Assembly: GCA_027422505.1 (NCBI GenBank)
Contig: JAPQWV010000354.1
Span: 496,001 to 560,000, forward strand
Origin: Craterostigma plantagineum
Taxonomy: Eukaryota; Streptophyta; Magnoliopsida; Lamiales; Linderniaceae
Direction of reading: 5' to 3'
DNA length: 64,000 nucleotides
Shown here: piece after piece, positions 11,734 to 22,960 of the stretch
Layout: each line of letters opens with the position of its first letter
How positions within the stretch are numbered: the first letter of the stretch is position 1
Program-made: the position numbers and the translations under genes
Notes under the pieces: model-generated
Told to the model about the DNA's origin: nothing
Database searches by the model: none
What the model saw: only the letters and a program-made list of their open reading frames with translations

Positions 11734-12647
11734 TTAAGAATATGATTGGCTTGTAGAATTTGGTGAAGGAAATGAAAATAAATGGAAAGTTGATTAGAGT
11801 AATTGGTGAGCAAAAGAAAACAAGTTACATTTATAGAAAAAACAATGGAAAATCACTTCCTTCACCAAATGATTTAAAAAATAGGAAAAGTTTTTGGAAA
11901 TCATTTTCTCTTTCTTTTTCTCACCGCCAAATCAAACATCTTCAAAACCCACAACAAAAAGAAATATCAATTAAATATAATTGTGAAACTAGATTATGTC
12001 TTTCAAAAATATACGTGTACTACTACTACACCTAATTGTCAAAGCCATTGAATATATTTGCAAAATGATATGCAAATTTTATTATCCGAATATTCATGAA
12101 TGTGAAAGCATGAATTATGCCCGGTTGCTTTTCTATTCTTTCGATTCGGAAAAGACGAGTTTTGAAGCTTAAAAACTTGGTATTCTTTCGATCTTTGTTT
12201 ATTTCTTTTGTTCTTTCCATTTCGATTAATGGAGCTCGAGCCTCGAACTTTATCTTAAAAAATGGACGGGAAAAAAGGTGAGAGCCATTCGTGAGCTTTC
12301 CATCACTAGTGAGTGGGCTCGGCTCGAGCCCTTCAACCGATTCAGCTCGGCTCATCGAGCTAGTGAGCCGATTAGACTGATCTCTCATTCTTAATTATCA
12401 AAACTAATATTTGTAAATATTTGACAAGAAAACTGCTCATCAATTATGAAGTGCTACTGAAAATGAAGCATAGGACCACAGCATTGAAAGTTGTACGAAT
12501 ATATTCTTTTTAGGCCGAGAAGAGAAATCTGAGAATAGTCAGCACCCGTTTCTTTTCCTCAGAAAGACTTACGAAAAAACAAACTCAGAAGCGCAAAATG
12601 TCCAACATTCATTAGTCCGAAACCAAACGCCATCGCCATCTCAAGTT
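11734..12647. other. Intergenic sequence and 3' end of the OST5-like gene
   Basis: From 11736 to about 11950 there is an AT-rich stretch with a weak inverted arrangement (TTTGGTGAAGGAA and CTTCACCAAATG), perhaps a decayed MITE. At 12230-12370 the GAGCTCGGCTCG-type runs resemble ends of plant hAT-related repeats. The part nearest 12648 should be the 3' UTR of the next gene. Confidence 0.4.
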
Positions 12648-13626
12648 TCAGACATATACGCCCGACGTGAGCAGCAAGAACAACGATCCAAAGCCCTATG
12701 AAATGCAAATCGTCAACTCTTTTTAAAAAACACTGTATAGGAGTTGTATCTTATTAACGTACCAGAAACACAGACGCAATTGCACCAGTAATGAGTTCCT
12801 TCACAAGACTGCGGTTTTTCCTAGACGAGGTTGCTTCATAGCTGCACCAAAATGTCAGATTTCGTACCTCGTGATATGACAGACTAATGTTATGCTAAGT
12901 TCTTTCAGGTAATTCAGAGAAACATACGTTACTGAAGGGAAAAATGGAGAATAGATCGTGAAATATTTCCATATGGGAACAGTAACAAATATGATGAACT
13001 CAAAGTTAAAGCCAAGAATTAACTAGAAATGGTCGAAAACCCAACTCAAATAGCTAACATCATTTGTTTTCAGTCTGTTCAGTAGAACAAAAGAAAACAA
13101 TGTCCGGCGAGCTAAATGTGTTAAAGATTAGTAAGATAATACTCAGCATCAAGTGACTAAATACTCATAGCATTACCCTTTCTATCACAGCTCACAGATC
13201 AAACAGAAGATTCACATAGCAAACAAAGCCTCAATTCCAAAATTTGAGGATAAACTACAGGCGGCCAACAGCAGAAAATCAGGAACTCGCAATAACGAGT
13301 TTGATCGAATTATCGAAGAATAATTACTAGATCCAAAAAATGCGATTGATTTGATTTGTATGAAAAATGATAAACTAACATGAAGAAAGAAGCGGCGACG
13401 ACGAGACCGATCGCGAGCATCAACAAGGCGAGCATAGGGTACCACGCATCTGGTACGGGACTCGAAACAGCTTTCACAGTTTGGGCCTAAAATTCAATTT
13501 TGCCCAATAAAAGAAAAAAGGAAAGGAAAAAGAATCACCACATGGAGGACGAAGGACAAGGATTCAACGATGATTAAGAATTCACAAATCTAAAACATTT
13601 CAGTTCGAGAGCTTGAATCTCACCAT
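12648..13626 (-). CDS. OST5: OST5/TMEM258-like oligosaccharyltransferase subunit
   Basis: Coding exons on the minus strand are 13626-13624 (the ATG alone), 13486-13380, 12841-12763 and 12695-12648 (TGA), 237 nt in all, 78 residues. All introns are GT-AG and phases close. The product starts MAQTVKAVSSPVPDAWYP and has a first membrane helix (about residues 16-37, LALLMLAIGLVVAASFF), the conserved YEATSSRKNRSLVKEL loop, and a second helix ending GFGSLFLLLTSGVYV. Length and pattern match TMEM258/Ost5, a small two-helix subunit of the ER oligosaccharyltransferase that transfers N-glycans to nascent proteins. The first intron begins directly after the start codon, so a scan for open frames misses this gene. 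A 5' UTR presumably extends to about 13760. Confidence 0.93.
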
Positions 13627-13759
13627 TTGAATGTCGCTAGGTTTCTCTGAAGTCTTCGCTTTTCCCAAAACCCTCGTTTTTATCTAATCGGGGTAAACCA
13701 AAGAGTAGAGACTCGAGTGTTGTCTTTCGATCAATTCTGAAGTCGTTGACAACTTTGTT

Positions 13760-14250
13760 AGGACGAAATGGTAGCCATAGTAAAGTTTGAAGGAAAATTT
13801 TCATTTCGGCTCCATCAAAATTTTCACTTGAGATTCGGGCGCTGTCGGAAAAAAAGTTTAGTATTAAGGAATTGATTTATGTACTACCACTTCATTGTTC
13901 TGCAGTAACACAAAACGATCATTCGATATCAGTTCATATAACACTTTATAACACTTTTTTTAAATTTAGGTCTTTATCTATTAATTTTACAGAAATTGAG
14001 TCATTTAAACAATAGTTTTCTCTGAATGGTCCGAAACCTATTTTAAAATGTTAAAGGGGCCTGATTCAAATATATCCAAGTTTTTAACTCCAAACTAAGT
14101 TTTAGGCCCCAAAATATGTTTTAAGTTAGGATTCAGGACCATGTCAGAATTTTTTTTGGGTTCAGGACCCGATTTGAATGAAATTTAGAGATAAGAATAC
14201 AGTGTATATGAACTGGTATCGGACGATGGTTTTGTGTTATCTCAGAACAC
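13760..14250. other. Intergenic sequence
   Basis: No gene is seen. At 13880-13910 there is a reverse-complement copy of the 24-bp minisatellite unit found at 14251-14396, so the two may be arms of one decayed element. Confidence 0.4.
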
Positions 14251-14396
14251 AGAAGTGGTGCTGCAAAACGATGAAGTGGTAATTGAAAACAATCAAGTGG
14301 TACTGCAGAACGATGAAATGGTACTGCAGAACCTGAAGTGGTACTACAAACCCACGAAATGTTACTACAGTTCCATGAAGTGGTACTGAAAAACAC
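14251..14396. repeat. 24-bp minisatellite
   Basis: Six or so degenerate copies of a unit like AACGATGAAGTGGTACTGCA, with variants ACCTGAAGTGGTACTACA and CCATGAAGTGGTACTGAA. Confidence 0.7.
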
Positions 14397-14399
14397 TTA

Positions 14400-14762
14400 G
14401 GGCTCGTTTGATATCATTGTTTATGGATTACATGGGTATAAGTTATTTGTTTGTGCTATACAAGGATTTTGTTGATAGTGTATTTTGACATGTTTGATAT
14501 GTGTGTATTAATATTTGTGAAATGTTATAAATTGTGTTTGATACATGTGTTTGAGGTGTGTATAGGTGCGTGTGGATTAGTGATACACACCCCATAACCA
14601 TCTTGGATGTGGGTATACATATATAAGCCCTATAACGAAAATCTTGTAATAGACGTGTGTAGTCATACAAGGCATGTATGGTTATACACACCCATACCAA
14701 ATACGAGGTAACTTATTCATACACACCCTATACCAACCCGTACCCACGTATCAAACGAACCC
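14400..14762. mobile_element. PIF/Harbinger-like MITE
   Basis: Terminal inverted repeats GGGCTCGTTTGATA and TATCAAACGAACCC, flanked by TTA and TTG, a near match to a 3-bp duplication. The inside is AT-rich and non-coding, with repeated GTGTGTAT/ATACACAC. A longer relative lies at 56176-56978. Confidence 0.6.
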
Positions 14763-15068
14763 TTGAGTGTATCGAGTCTTTAACCCTAAAAATTTTCTGA
14801 CAAAGTCCTGAACTCTAAATGAAACTTATGTTTGCTCCTTACCTTTAACTTCCTTTTTTTTAAATTCCTACTAAACTTAATCGACGCATACGGTGAAATA
14901 CCTTCCCTACAAAGAAAAAATAAAGGGGAAAAAAAAAGATACTGCACTAAATAACAGATACCATTACAACATTCTATAGTCTATACAGCAAAACCATCAC
15001 CCCCCTAAGAAGGAAAACAAAAAAAAATTAACGAAAAAGAAGAAGATAGAATTACATCCCTAGTTGCA
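14763..15068. other. Intergenic sequence and 3' UTR of the receptor kinase
   Basis: AT-rich, no coding signal. The stretch from about 14890 probably holds the polyadenylation region of the minus-strand kinase gene. Confidence 0.4.
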
Positions 15069-18000
15069 CTAATGAGAGCCAGGCCACAGCTTCAACACAA
15101 CCCCCCCTGCGCCCTCGCTCGAACTCCCTCGAGCCATTCGCCTCGCATTCCTCCACCAATCCCTCGCCTTGCCCGCCGTCCTCGTCATATTCCCCGAGGA
15201 GCTCAAATTCCTCCGTAAAGATGACGACCCGTAACAATAATCCTCCGTCATCATCCCGAACCTCGCAGAAGAGCTCAAAAGCTCAGACACGGAAAGATCC
15301 CTCTCAGCTTCGAGAAAATCTCCCGTTCTTAAATTTTCGCCGTTGAGGTTCCTGCTCGAAAAACTAGAGCGGTCACTATTCGCCTGTTCGTAGACGAGCC
15401 TTAGGGCTTGGACGACCTCGCCCATGAATGGCCGATGGGAAACCTCGGGCTGGACGCACATCGAAGCTATGGCGGCCACTTTGGCTATGCTGTCGAAGGG
15501 AATTTCCGGGCCGCCTAAGGATCGATCTACGATGGACCTCAGGCACTCGCGGTTGGTCAGCATCGGGCGGGCCCATGAGACTAGGTTTTCTAGGCCCGGC
15601 GGCTGAGACATGTCGACGGGCTTTTTTCCCGTTAGGAGTTCTAGAAGGACTACGCCGTAGCTGTAGACATCGCTCTTAACGAGGAGGTGGCCCGTCATGG
15701 CGTACTCTGGAGCCACGTACCTGTGTAATTTTTTCGGACAAGGATGGATATTCGTTAGAGAAATGGGAAACGTAAGAATGGTTTTGGCAAGAGAAGAGGG
15801 GCAATGTAAAATGAGTTGATGAATGACCACTTCACCTAAAAGTTTAAACTTGTACGGAGTGCATTATTTTTAAATTTTACATGTTATGTTCCCAATGCGC
15901 CTCATCACGCCTGGATAGATTCTGTACTGTCTAGAATTATCTAGACGTGCAATTTTCTTAAATAGGTTGGCGTGAGGATTCGTATTCCAGACCCCTTTCA
16001 TCTATGAACTCTGGTAGCATGTTTAAGGACCAGTTTACCTAGAATGTTAAGCTTATTGGCAGTAGTATCATTCTTTAATTATATAAAGTATATTTCCAAC
16101 ACACCCCCTCACGTCTAAGAAGATCTCCTGATTATAGGCTTAGACGTGTAATTTTCGAGGTGGTCGTGGGGATTCATACCCAAACCTCTTGGGCCATGTA
16201 CTCTGATACCATGTTGAATTACCATTTCACCTTACAAACGACATCATTTTTTAAATTTTATATAGTATATTTCATAACGCGAATTACGTACCCGAAGGTC
16301 CCCATGACATGCGTGGAGATGTGTTTGTCCCTCTCATCCAACGCATTGCGCGCCAGTCCGAAGTCGGACACCTTCGGCGTGAAATCATCCTCCAACAAAA
16401 TATTGCTCGTCTTAAAATCCCTGTGGATGACCGGCGGGCTCGAATCTTCGTGAAGGTACGCCAAAGCCCGAGCGGCTCCAAGCGCAATCTTCAGACGAGC
16501 CCTCCAATCGAGGGGCGAACTTTCCCCGTCGACTCCTACCACATAAAATAACCGTAATAAAATAAAGGGAATCAGATAAATTATTGCCATCTCAACATAA
16601 GACGACGACGACGAGAAATCATTCTTACCATGTAGATGAGCTTCCAAGCTACCGTTAGGTATCAATTCGTAAACCAAGCAACGAGTGTGACCCTCAACGC
16701 AAATACCGATCAACTTCACCAAATTTCTGTGGTGGAGCCTACTTAGCATCTCTACCTCGGCCAAGAATTCCCGAGCTCCTTGCTGGTCGTTTCTCTTCAG
16801 CACCTTCATCGCAACCTTCGTGCCATCGTCGAGGGTCCCACTGTAGACACACCCAAACCCTCCCTCGCCTAATATCCTCGACTCGTCGAAGCCATCGGTG
16901 GCTCGATGAAGGTCTTCTACGGAGAACGTCCTCGCCGAGCCCTTGTAAGAAGCAAGGCTCGAACTCATGGAGACGGGCCGGGAATTGGGTCCGTTAACGA
17001 CCGCCGATAAAGCTTAAGGCCCACAAAAAAAACGAGGTAAAAAACCAGCGAATTTTTTGTATGGATCGAAGTTTACACACAGAGAAGAGAATTATTACCA
17101 GGCGTCTTTGCGAGGGAACGAAGCGTACTTTGCGGAGAAGCATCCATTCTTTCGTTCGAACGTCTGTATCTCGAGACAAATGCCCATGCGAGTGCAGAAA
17201 GTAGAATGATGGATAGAAGAGCGGATAAGATTATGACGGCGAGTATACTTCTGTTGAGTCTGTTGTGTTTGTTTTGGCGATTCCTACTTACGTCGATCCC
17301 GAGAGGTTGTTGGACAGTCCTTCCGTGACTGTCCGAACCAGAATATGGCTCGTTCGCGATAAGAGACGGAGGCAATGGTGGAGAAGGTGGTAGGCCTGTA
17401 TTCAGACAAAATATAAAAATTATCAAGAAGTATTTTTTGCTACATAAATTAAATTCCTTGACAAGCCTAAGATATAAACTATAGTAACTTCCAATATTCA
17501 GTTTTTAATTGTCTTCGAATTGAATTAAAACTCTGTGTTTGTGAGTTACAGATATATGTACGGTGATTAAACTAAACGCTTAGTTATTCTTTCGGTCCTG
17601 TATATTGGGGGGGTTGGCGTTATAAAGACACTTGAATTGGAGGGCTACAATTTAAGAACAGTAACTTCCAATATTGAAGCAATTTGACGACACTTCAACT
17701 AAAGGTTGCATTTGTAGGACAGTAAGTTTTTAACATTGACTCAATTTGAGGACAACCTGAAACCTATTGTATACAAATTGCTTCAAGTTTTGAACTTATT
17801 GGTTTAAAATTGCAGTATTTAATTTAGGTGTCCCCAAATTACTACACATTCCAAACTTATTGCCTTAAAGTTGGCCCTTAATTTAGATGTCTTTAAAATG
17901 ACACTCCCCCAAATACACAAGACTAAAGAAATAACTAAGTCTGAACTAAATGAGGTTTTGGACAAAGAATTACCTGGATACTTAACATACAACACGTCGT

Positions 18001-21000
18001 AATCGCCGAACAAGGAGTGATTTATAACCACTCGTTTGTCCCAAAATCTCTCGAATACGAAATACGCCGCGTTATAATCGAATCCACTTCCGACTGGCAA
18101 CAAATACACCGCGACGTTAGTCTTATCGGGACTATCACCAGCTGCATTGGCTCCCATAATTCGAACGTGGCTCGAATTCATATATACTCCATCGGCAATT
18201 TCGGAAGCTAATTCCGAAACCCATGGGAAGAAAGTATACAGCGCCATGCCGAGCCGAAGGCCGACTTGTATTGGGTACACGCACATACAGTGAGACTCGG
18301 GCGGACCGTATGTTAACGGCTCGTCGCACGTCAGTGGCCCGCAATCTGTACGTCGCGGAGATGTTAAAATTCAGTTTTGATTATTATATTTTGGATATGG
18401 ATGAGAAAAAGTCAGAAAAAAGAAATGGAAACTCAGGATAATGTACCTTTTTGAGGAGGTGGAGGAGGTAATGCTTGCAATGGCGGCGGCGGCGGTTTTG
18501 GACTTCGCCATGGTGGTGCAGAAGGGAACTTCTTGGGGGAGAAGAATGGAGCTTTGAATACGAAGAACATTCGTGTTCAGAAAAACGATATAAATTGGTA
18601 TACTTCATCAGATAGAGTGGAAAAAAGTGGAACTCTTAGTTCTTACTCGGCCTAGATTTTGGAGCTGGCGCATCTGAACAATTATCATCGCACGAAGAAA
18701 CGGGAGAATTAGTAGGTGGTTCATGTGATGACAATCCTGAGAGTTTTTATATCGCGAAAAAAAAAAATAAGAGCATCGTAAAAATTGGAGTTTCGTGAGT
18801 GCAAAACAGAAAAAATTCTAAGTTTGTGTCTGTTACGACACATTCGTTACGTATGAGTAATCTAAAAGTGTCGGAGGTAAAAGTGAGATACGTAATATAT
18901 AGCAAAAATCGAAAAAATACGCACGCGACTGAGTAAACATAAATGCGTACAACGTATTTAAAATTGATTAGAAAAAAAAACCTGAAGGTGGAAGAACGTC
19001 AAGTGGCGGCGGAGAGGGAGATTGAGAATCACGAGTTGACTTTTTAGGACGAAAACGAGGGCGAGTAGGCGGTGGGGCATTCACAGGATGATTGTTACTC
19101 GAAGAAGGAGCTGAATGTGAAAACGACAAACATCACACGTTATCCATTTTTTGACGCTGAAATACGATGAGATATAAAGAAAAGTACTACGTCGGTAATG
19201 AACAAACCTTGAGTTGGTGTTTGTCTTAGGGGTGAAACATTATGGGTAGCTTTATGGGCCGGAGTTGAAACTGGCGAACTAGCTGTGATGCTTGGAGGAG
19301 GTGCTGACATAGGAGAGGGGCGTTTCTCTGTAAGAAACGAAAGGATAAGATGGTAAATAACTGCAAGGGAAACCTTTGTGCAATAAGGAAATCATATAAG
19401 AGGAACACGGTCATCAGTTTCACTATGTTTTCTTGCAAAAGATGTATAGAAGGGGGCGATGATCAGCCATTTGCACCGCAAAAAAAAAACTACTATTCTT
19501 TGGGGCGGTTGTGGTTGACTATATGCTCAACTTTAACACTTAGTTTGGTTTAAGGAGATTGCTATAGGAATAAAATGGCAAAAGGAAAATGTTTGGTTGA
19601 TTGAAGAAATAGATAAGAAACAAGAAAAGGAAGAAAATTGATTAAAACCATTTTTCTCCAATTTTCTTTTCCGCACTACTTTCTTTAATCCAAACATAGC
19701 CTAAACATGCAAAAATTCCCACCAAAGGAGAGAAAATAGAACGAAGCTACCACCTCAGAACGTATATTTAAATATAACATCACCTGAGGAAGGTGGTTTA
19801 GCTGAAATCGGCTTGGTGGATGGGGATATCTGAGGCAATGGTGGACTAAGTCCTGGATCTTTAGAGGAGTCTGTTGATTAGAGTTCAACTGATGAAGCTA
19901 TGTTCTTCAAATTTTCAACTTCATTTCTCAGCAACATTTACGCAAAATAGAGGCAAAGAAATATCAGGAAGAATATGCAAGAAGTATGGAGTCGCATTTT
20001 CGTGTCACTAGTTTTCAACTATGCTTGCTTACAAAGGGTGTATTACGGTCAGTTCTGCATGAATGCAGATTTCACTAATTCATCATCCAGTTACTATATT
20101 CTTCACATAAGATACTTCATATGCGCCACCTTCACACAAAATGATGCAATTCTTCGTACTTGACCCAAACCCAGTAGCAAGTCAATAGCCAAGAATACGA
20201 TTGATTCGATTCAACTATTTGTGCTGTGGAAAATGGATTCAAGTTATATAAAATATTGACATCTTTACTTGTTTCTTAACATGTTTTGAGAACCTAAAAT
20301 ATTCGACATGTAAGATCGTTGCACTCCATTTGTTTTAGTATGGCTCCACCATCATCTTCAACACTAAAGATACAAATCATGATAGGTGATTCCCACCACG
20401 AACGAGAAAATATAGAACCGAACGTCCACCATAGAAATCTTCAAAAATATTTTAACTAAATATGCATAAATGACGCATATTTAAATATAGAATCACCTGG
20501 AGGGATTGGCGAAGGTGGTTCAGCTGAAACTCGCTTCCTAGATGGGGATACCACTGGCAATGGCGGACTCAGTGCAGGATTTTCGGACGATTCTGTTACA
20601 GTTCAACTAATGAAGCTAAGTTCTCCAAATTTTGAATTCCATTTCTTCGCAAGTTTTGCGCAAAATATGAGGCGAAGCAAATACGAGAAATAACGTGCAA
20701 TGAAGTATGGATTCACATATTCATGGTCACTAGTTTCAAGCAATGTCTGTTTACAAAGGGCATTCAGATGTTATATTCTTCACACGGAATGAATTGACAC
20801 TTCGTACTTTCATTCAACACAAACCCAATCATAAGTCACAAAAAAGTCTAAAGAAGAATATTTTATAAAAAAAATTCATTATATATTTATATAGTATCAC
20901 CTGGAGGGACCGGCGAAGGCGGTTCAGCTGAAATTGGCTGCGCAGAAGGAGATATCCGAGGCAACGGTGGACTCAGCGAAGGATTTTCGGGGGAGTCTGT

Positions 21001-22526
21001 TAAAGTTCAACTAAAGAAGCTAAGAAGTCCTTCATATTTCAGTTGCATTTCTCCGCAAGAACTCACACAGCAAGAACGGAGACAACAAGCCAAATGCAAA
21101 AAAAAAAAAAAAAAAGAAAAGAAAACCACACCTGGCGGAGATGCCGGCATTCGTCTTGGTGAAGGGGGACTCAACACTGCATTGGAACATCATCATATTA
21201 CCTCAAACAAGTGATAACTGAAACAAGAGGGTGGGACCTCTAATCACAAATCCCACCCAATGCAAAAGAAAAGAAAAAAAAAAGTTACCAGGTTCCATTG
21301 AAGGAGGAGAATCATGAGAATTTGGCGGCGTAGATTTAGGTACCGAAGGCTGAGGGTTTCCATTGTTCGGCGGTGGCGCACTAATTGAGGGGGGCGTGAG
21401 AGGTTCTGTGTAAGATCGTAACTTAATGCTATCAGCGAACAGAGCATCGTTACAAATAACACATACACACACACATTACCTGGAGGAGGTTGTAAACTAG
21501 GAGATGGAGGGATTTCTGGCTGAGAAATAGGCGGTAATAATGGGACAGAATCATTATCAGGCGATGGCGGTGAGTTTGAAGGAAAGGGTGGCGTGGATGA
21601 TAAAGGAGGGGCTATATTTGGAGGAGGTTCTACGGTAGGCGATGGAGGGATTTCGGGCTGTGAAATGGGCGGTAAAGAAGGGGCATAATCGTCATTGGGT
21701 GGTGATGGTGGTGAGACTAAAGGATAGGGCGGTGGCGTGGATGCTAGAGGAGGGATTATGCTTGGAGGAGCTTGTAAAACCGTGTCTGAAATCATGAAGT
21801 TAAAGGGTTAATTGTTCGAACCAATACAGAGTAATTACGGTAGAGAAAATGGTGAGGAGTTGTAAAAGAATACTAACCATTCGTTGGTTGAGGTTCTGGG
21901 GTAGGACTTAGGCTTATGAAAACGTCAATGTTAGGGATAAGCCCAGGTGTTGTTTCTCCTGCAAATTTGAAGAGATGGATGCTCTAAGACATTGCTTCAA
22001 AAAAAGGTCCAAGAAAACTCCTAAAGTTTTGTTTGGTGAAAATTCCATATATAGTTTGAATTCAGAATTTTATGGATCTTTCGTATAGAGTTTGGAGACA
22101 ATACACACTTGTTAAACTGCGTACAGCATATTAGTCTTAGCTATGTGATTCAATAAGAGTTCTATTAATGACTTCTCCATTGCACTGAAAGAGAAGATCA
22201 TCACGACAACTTTTTGCAACCTGCTTCATTCAGAAATCTTACAGCAACAGTTTTTGTCCTTATCCCTAATCATATCTAACCAACCTTAATAACAGGTACT
22301 ATGTAGCTTGTCATTGCAAAGGTTAAAATCGTTTCCTTAAACAGCCCACCACTAAAAACAGTGTTAATGTAACAGTATTATCAGGAAAGGAAACAATATA
22401 TTAAGGAATGCAAAAGGCAAACACTAACAACAAGTTACCTGCAGATTCTCGAATCAGCAAGAAACAAGCAAACGCACCGACTTCAATCACATACCAAAGA
22501 GCTTGCGTTATCCCAATCCCCATCAT
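15069..22526 (-). CDS. ALE2: ALE2-like receptor serine/threonine kinase, expanded extracellular domain
   Basis: Seventeen exons: 22526-22439, 21958-21878, 21785-21480, 21405-21289, 21176-21132, 20996-20901, 20592-20497, 19870-19784, 19327-19208, 19110-18982, 18736-18647, 18551-18447, 18345-17974, 17395-17099, 17012-16629, 16535-16292 and 15720-15069. They total 3309 nt, 1102 residues. Every boundary is GT-AG and all junctions up to exon 15 are phase 1. Exon 1 codes for a signal peptide (MMGIGITQALWYVIEVGAFA). Exons 2-12 code for a Pro/Ser-rich outer region. Exon 13 codes for the Cys-containing ALE2-type ectodomain (CGPLTCDEPLTYGPPESHC). Exon 14 holds the membrane helix (LAVIILSALLSIILLSALAW). 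Exons 15-17 hold the kinase: GEGGFGCVYSG, Lys in VAMKVL, HRDFKTSN, SDFGLAR, APEYAMTGHL. Arabidopsis ALE2, about 744 residues as I recall, acts in shoot epidermis/cuticle specification with ACR4. The kinase looks active. The extra length lies outside the cell. Start and exon calls rest on splice signals and phase, not on transcripts. Confidence 0.93.
15830..16275. repeat. Duplicated repeat inside the last intron of the receptor kinase
   Basis: Two diverged copies (about 15830-16050 and 16075-16275) share GACGTGYAATTTTC, GAGGATTCRTA, CTCTGRTAGCATG/CCATG and CATTTCACCT elements. This is non-coding repeat sequence that lengthens the intron. The TE family was not recognised. Confidence 0.5.
19535..19703. 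mobile_element. Probable MITE in an intron of the receptor kinase
   Basis: Ends TTAGTTTGGTTTAAGG and CTTTAATCCAAACATAG are imperfect inverted repeats around an AT-rich core of about 170 bp. It lies between exons 9 and 8. The TSD is not clear. Confidence 0.5.
19740..21110 (-). repeat. Tandem triplication of an exon-plus-intron unit in the receptor kinase
   Basis: Three blocks (about 19740-20185, 20400-20835 and 20860-21110) each hold one phase-1 exon of 87-96 nt plus matching intron sequence (GTTCAACTRATGAAGCTA just upstream of each exon, then CGCAAAATA-type blocks). The exons (8, 7, 6) code for near-copies with LSPPLP, ISPS/VSPS and ISAEPPSP-type motifs. The repeat of intron as well as exon shows recent segmental duplication. 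Confidence 0.88.
21480..21770 (-). repeat. Internal duplication inside exon 3 of the receptor kinase
   Basis: Exon 3 codes for two consecutive blocks of about 45 residues, each with PPLASTPP/PPLSSTPP near the start and LPPISQPEIPPSP near the end. This is a second layer of repeat growth in the same outer domain. Confidence 0.85.
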
Positions 22527-22960
22527 CGAATGAAAAAAAAAATAAAAATTCCAAGCTCTAATAAATCCTCAACTCAAATCGCAGGATCAGACAAGATAAA
22601 GAGAAAAGAAAACATATGGGGTACAATTGTTCGTTCTATTACGGTAAACCTATACTCAGCTCAGCCCAAAAAAGACAAGAAGATGGCTTTAGATCGAAGA
22701 TGGAGGAGACCCACAAGCTGAAAGAGTACGATGCAAGCAATACATTAGGAATCACAGGCGTTTGCTCCTCTAAAAGCCTGAGAAATGAGTTGGTCGATGC
22801 CACTGAGACGAGGCATGTGCAAAAGCCAGAGAAAAAAACAGGCTTTTCTTTTCTTTTCTTTTCGTTTCTCTTTTCTTTGTTCCTATGATCTTCCTGCCTA
22901 AGTGAATAAAGGAGATTCAAGCGGCGAATGAAGTAAAGAATGATAAAGAGAAGCCTACTC
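22527..22960 (-). promoter_or_regulatory. Probable 5' UTR and promoter region of the receptor kinase
   Basis: Upstream of the ATG at 22526. On the plus strand TTTTC/TTTTCTTTTC runs (22841-22872) are GA-rich in the gene's sense, as is common near plant transcription starts. No clear TATA box was placed. Confidence 0.35.

Noticed and set aside
11760..12035. 91-codon Lys-rich open frame
   Set aside because: AT-rich low-complexity translation with no family resemblance, in a decayed repeat.
22503..22920. Three overlapping small frames near the start of the receptor kinase
   Set aside because: They overlap the kinase's exon 1 and CT-rich 5' region. No domain, and the kinase model explains the sequence.
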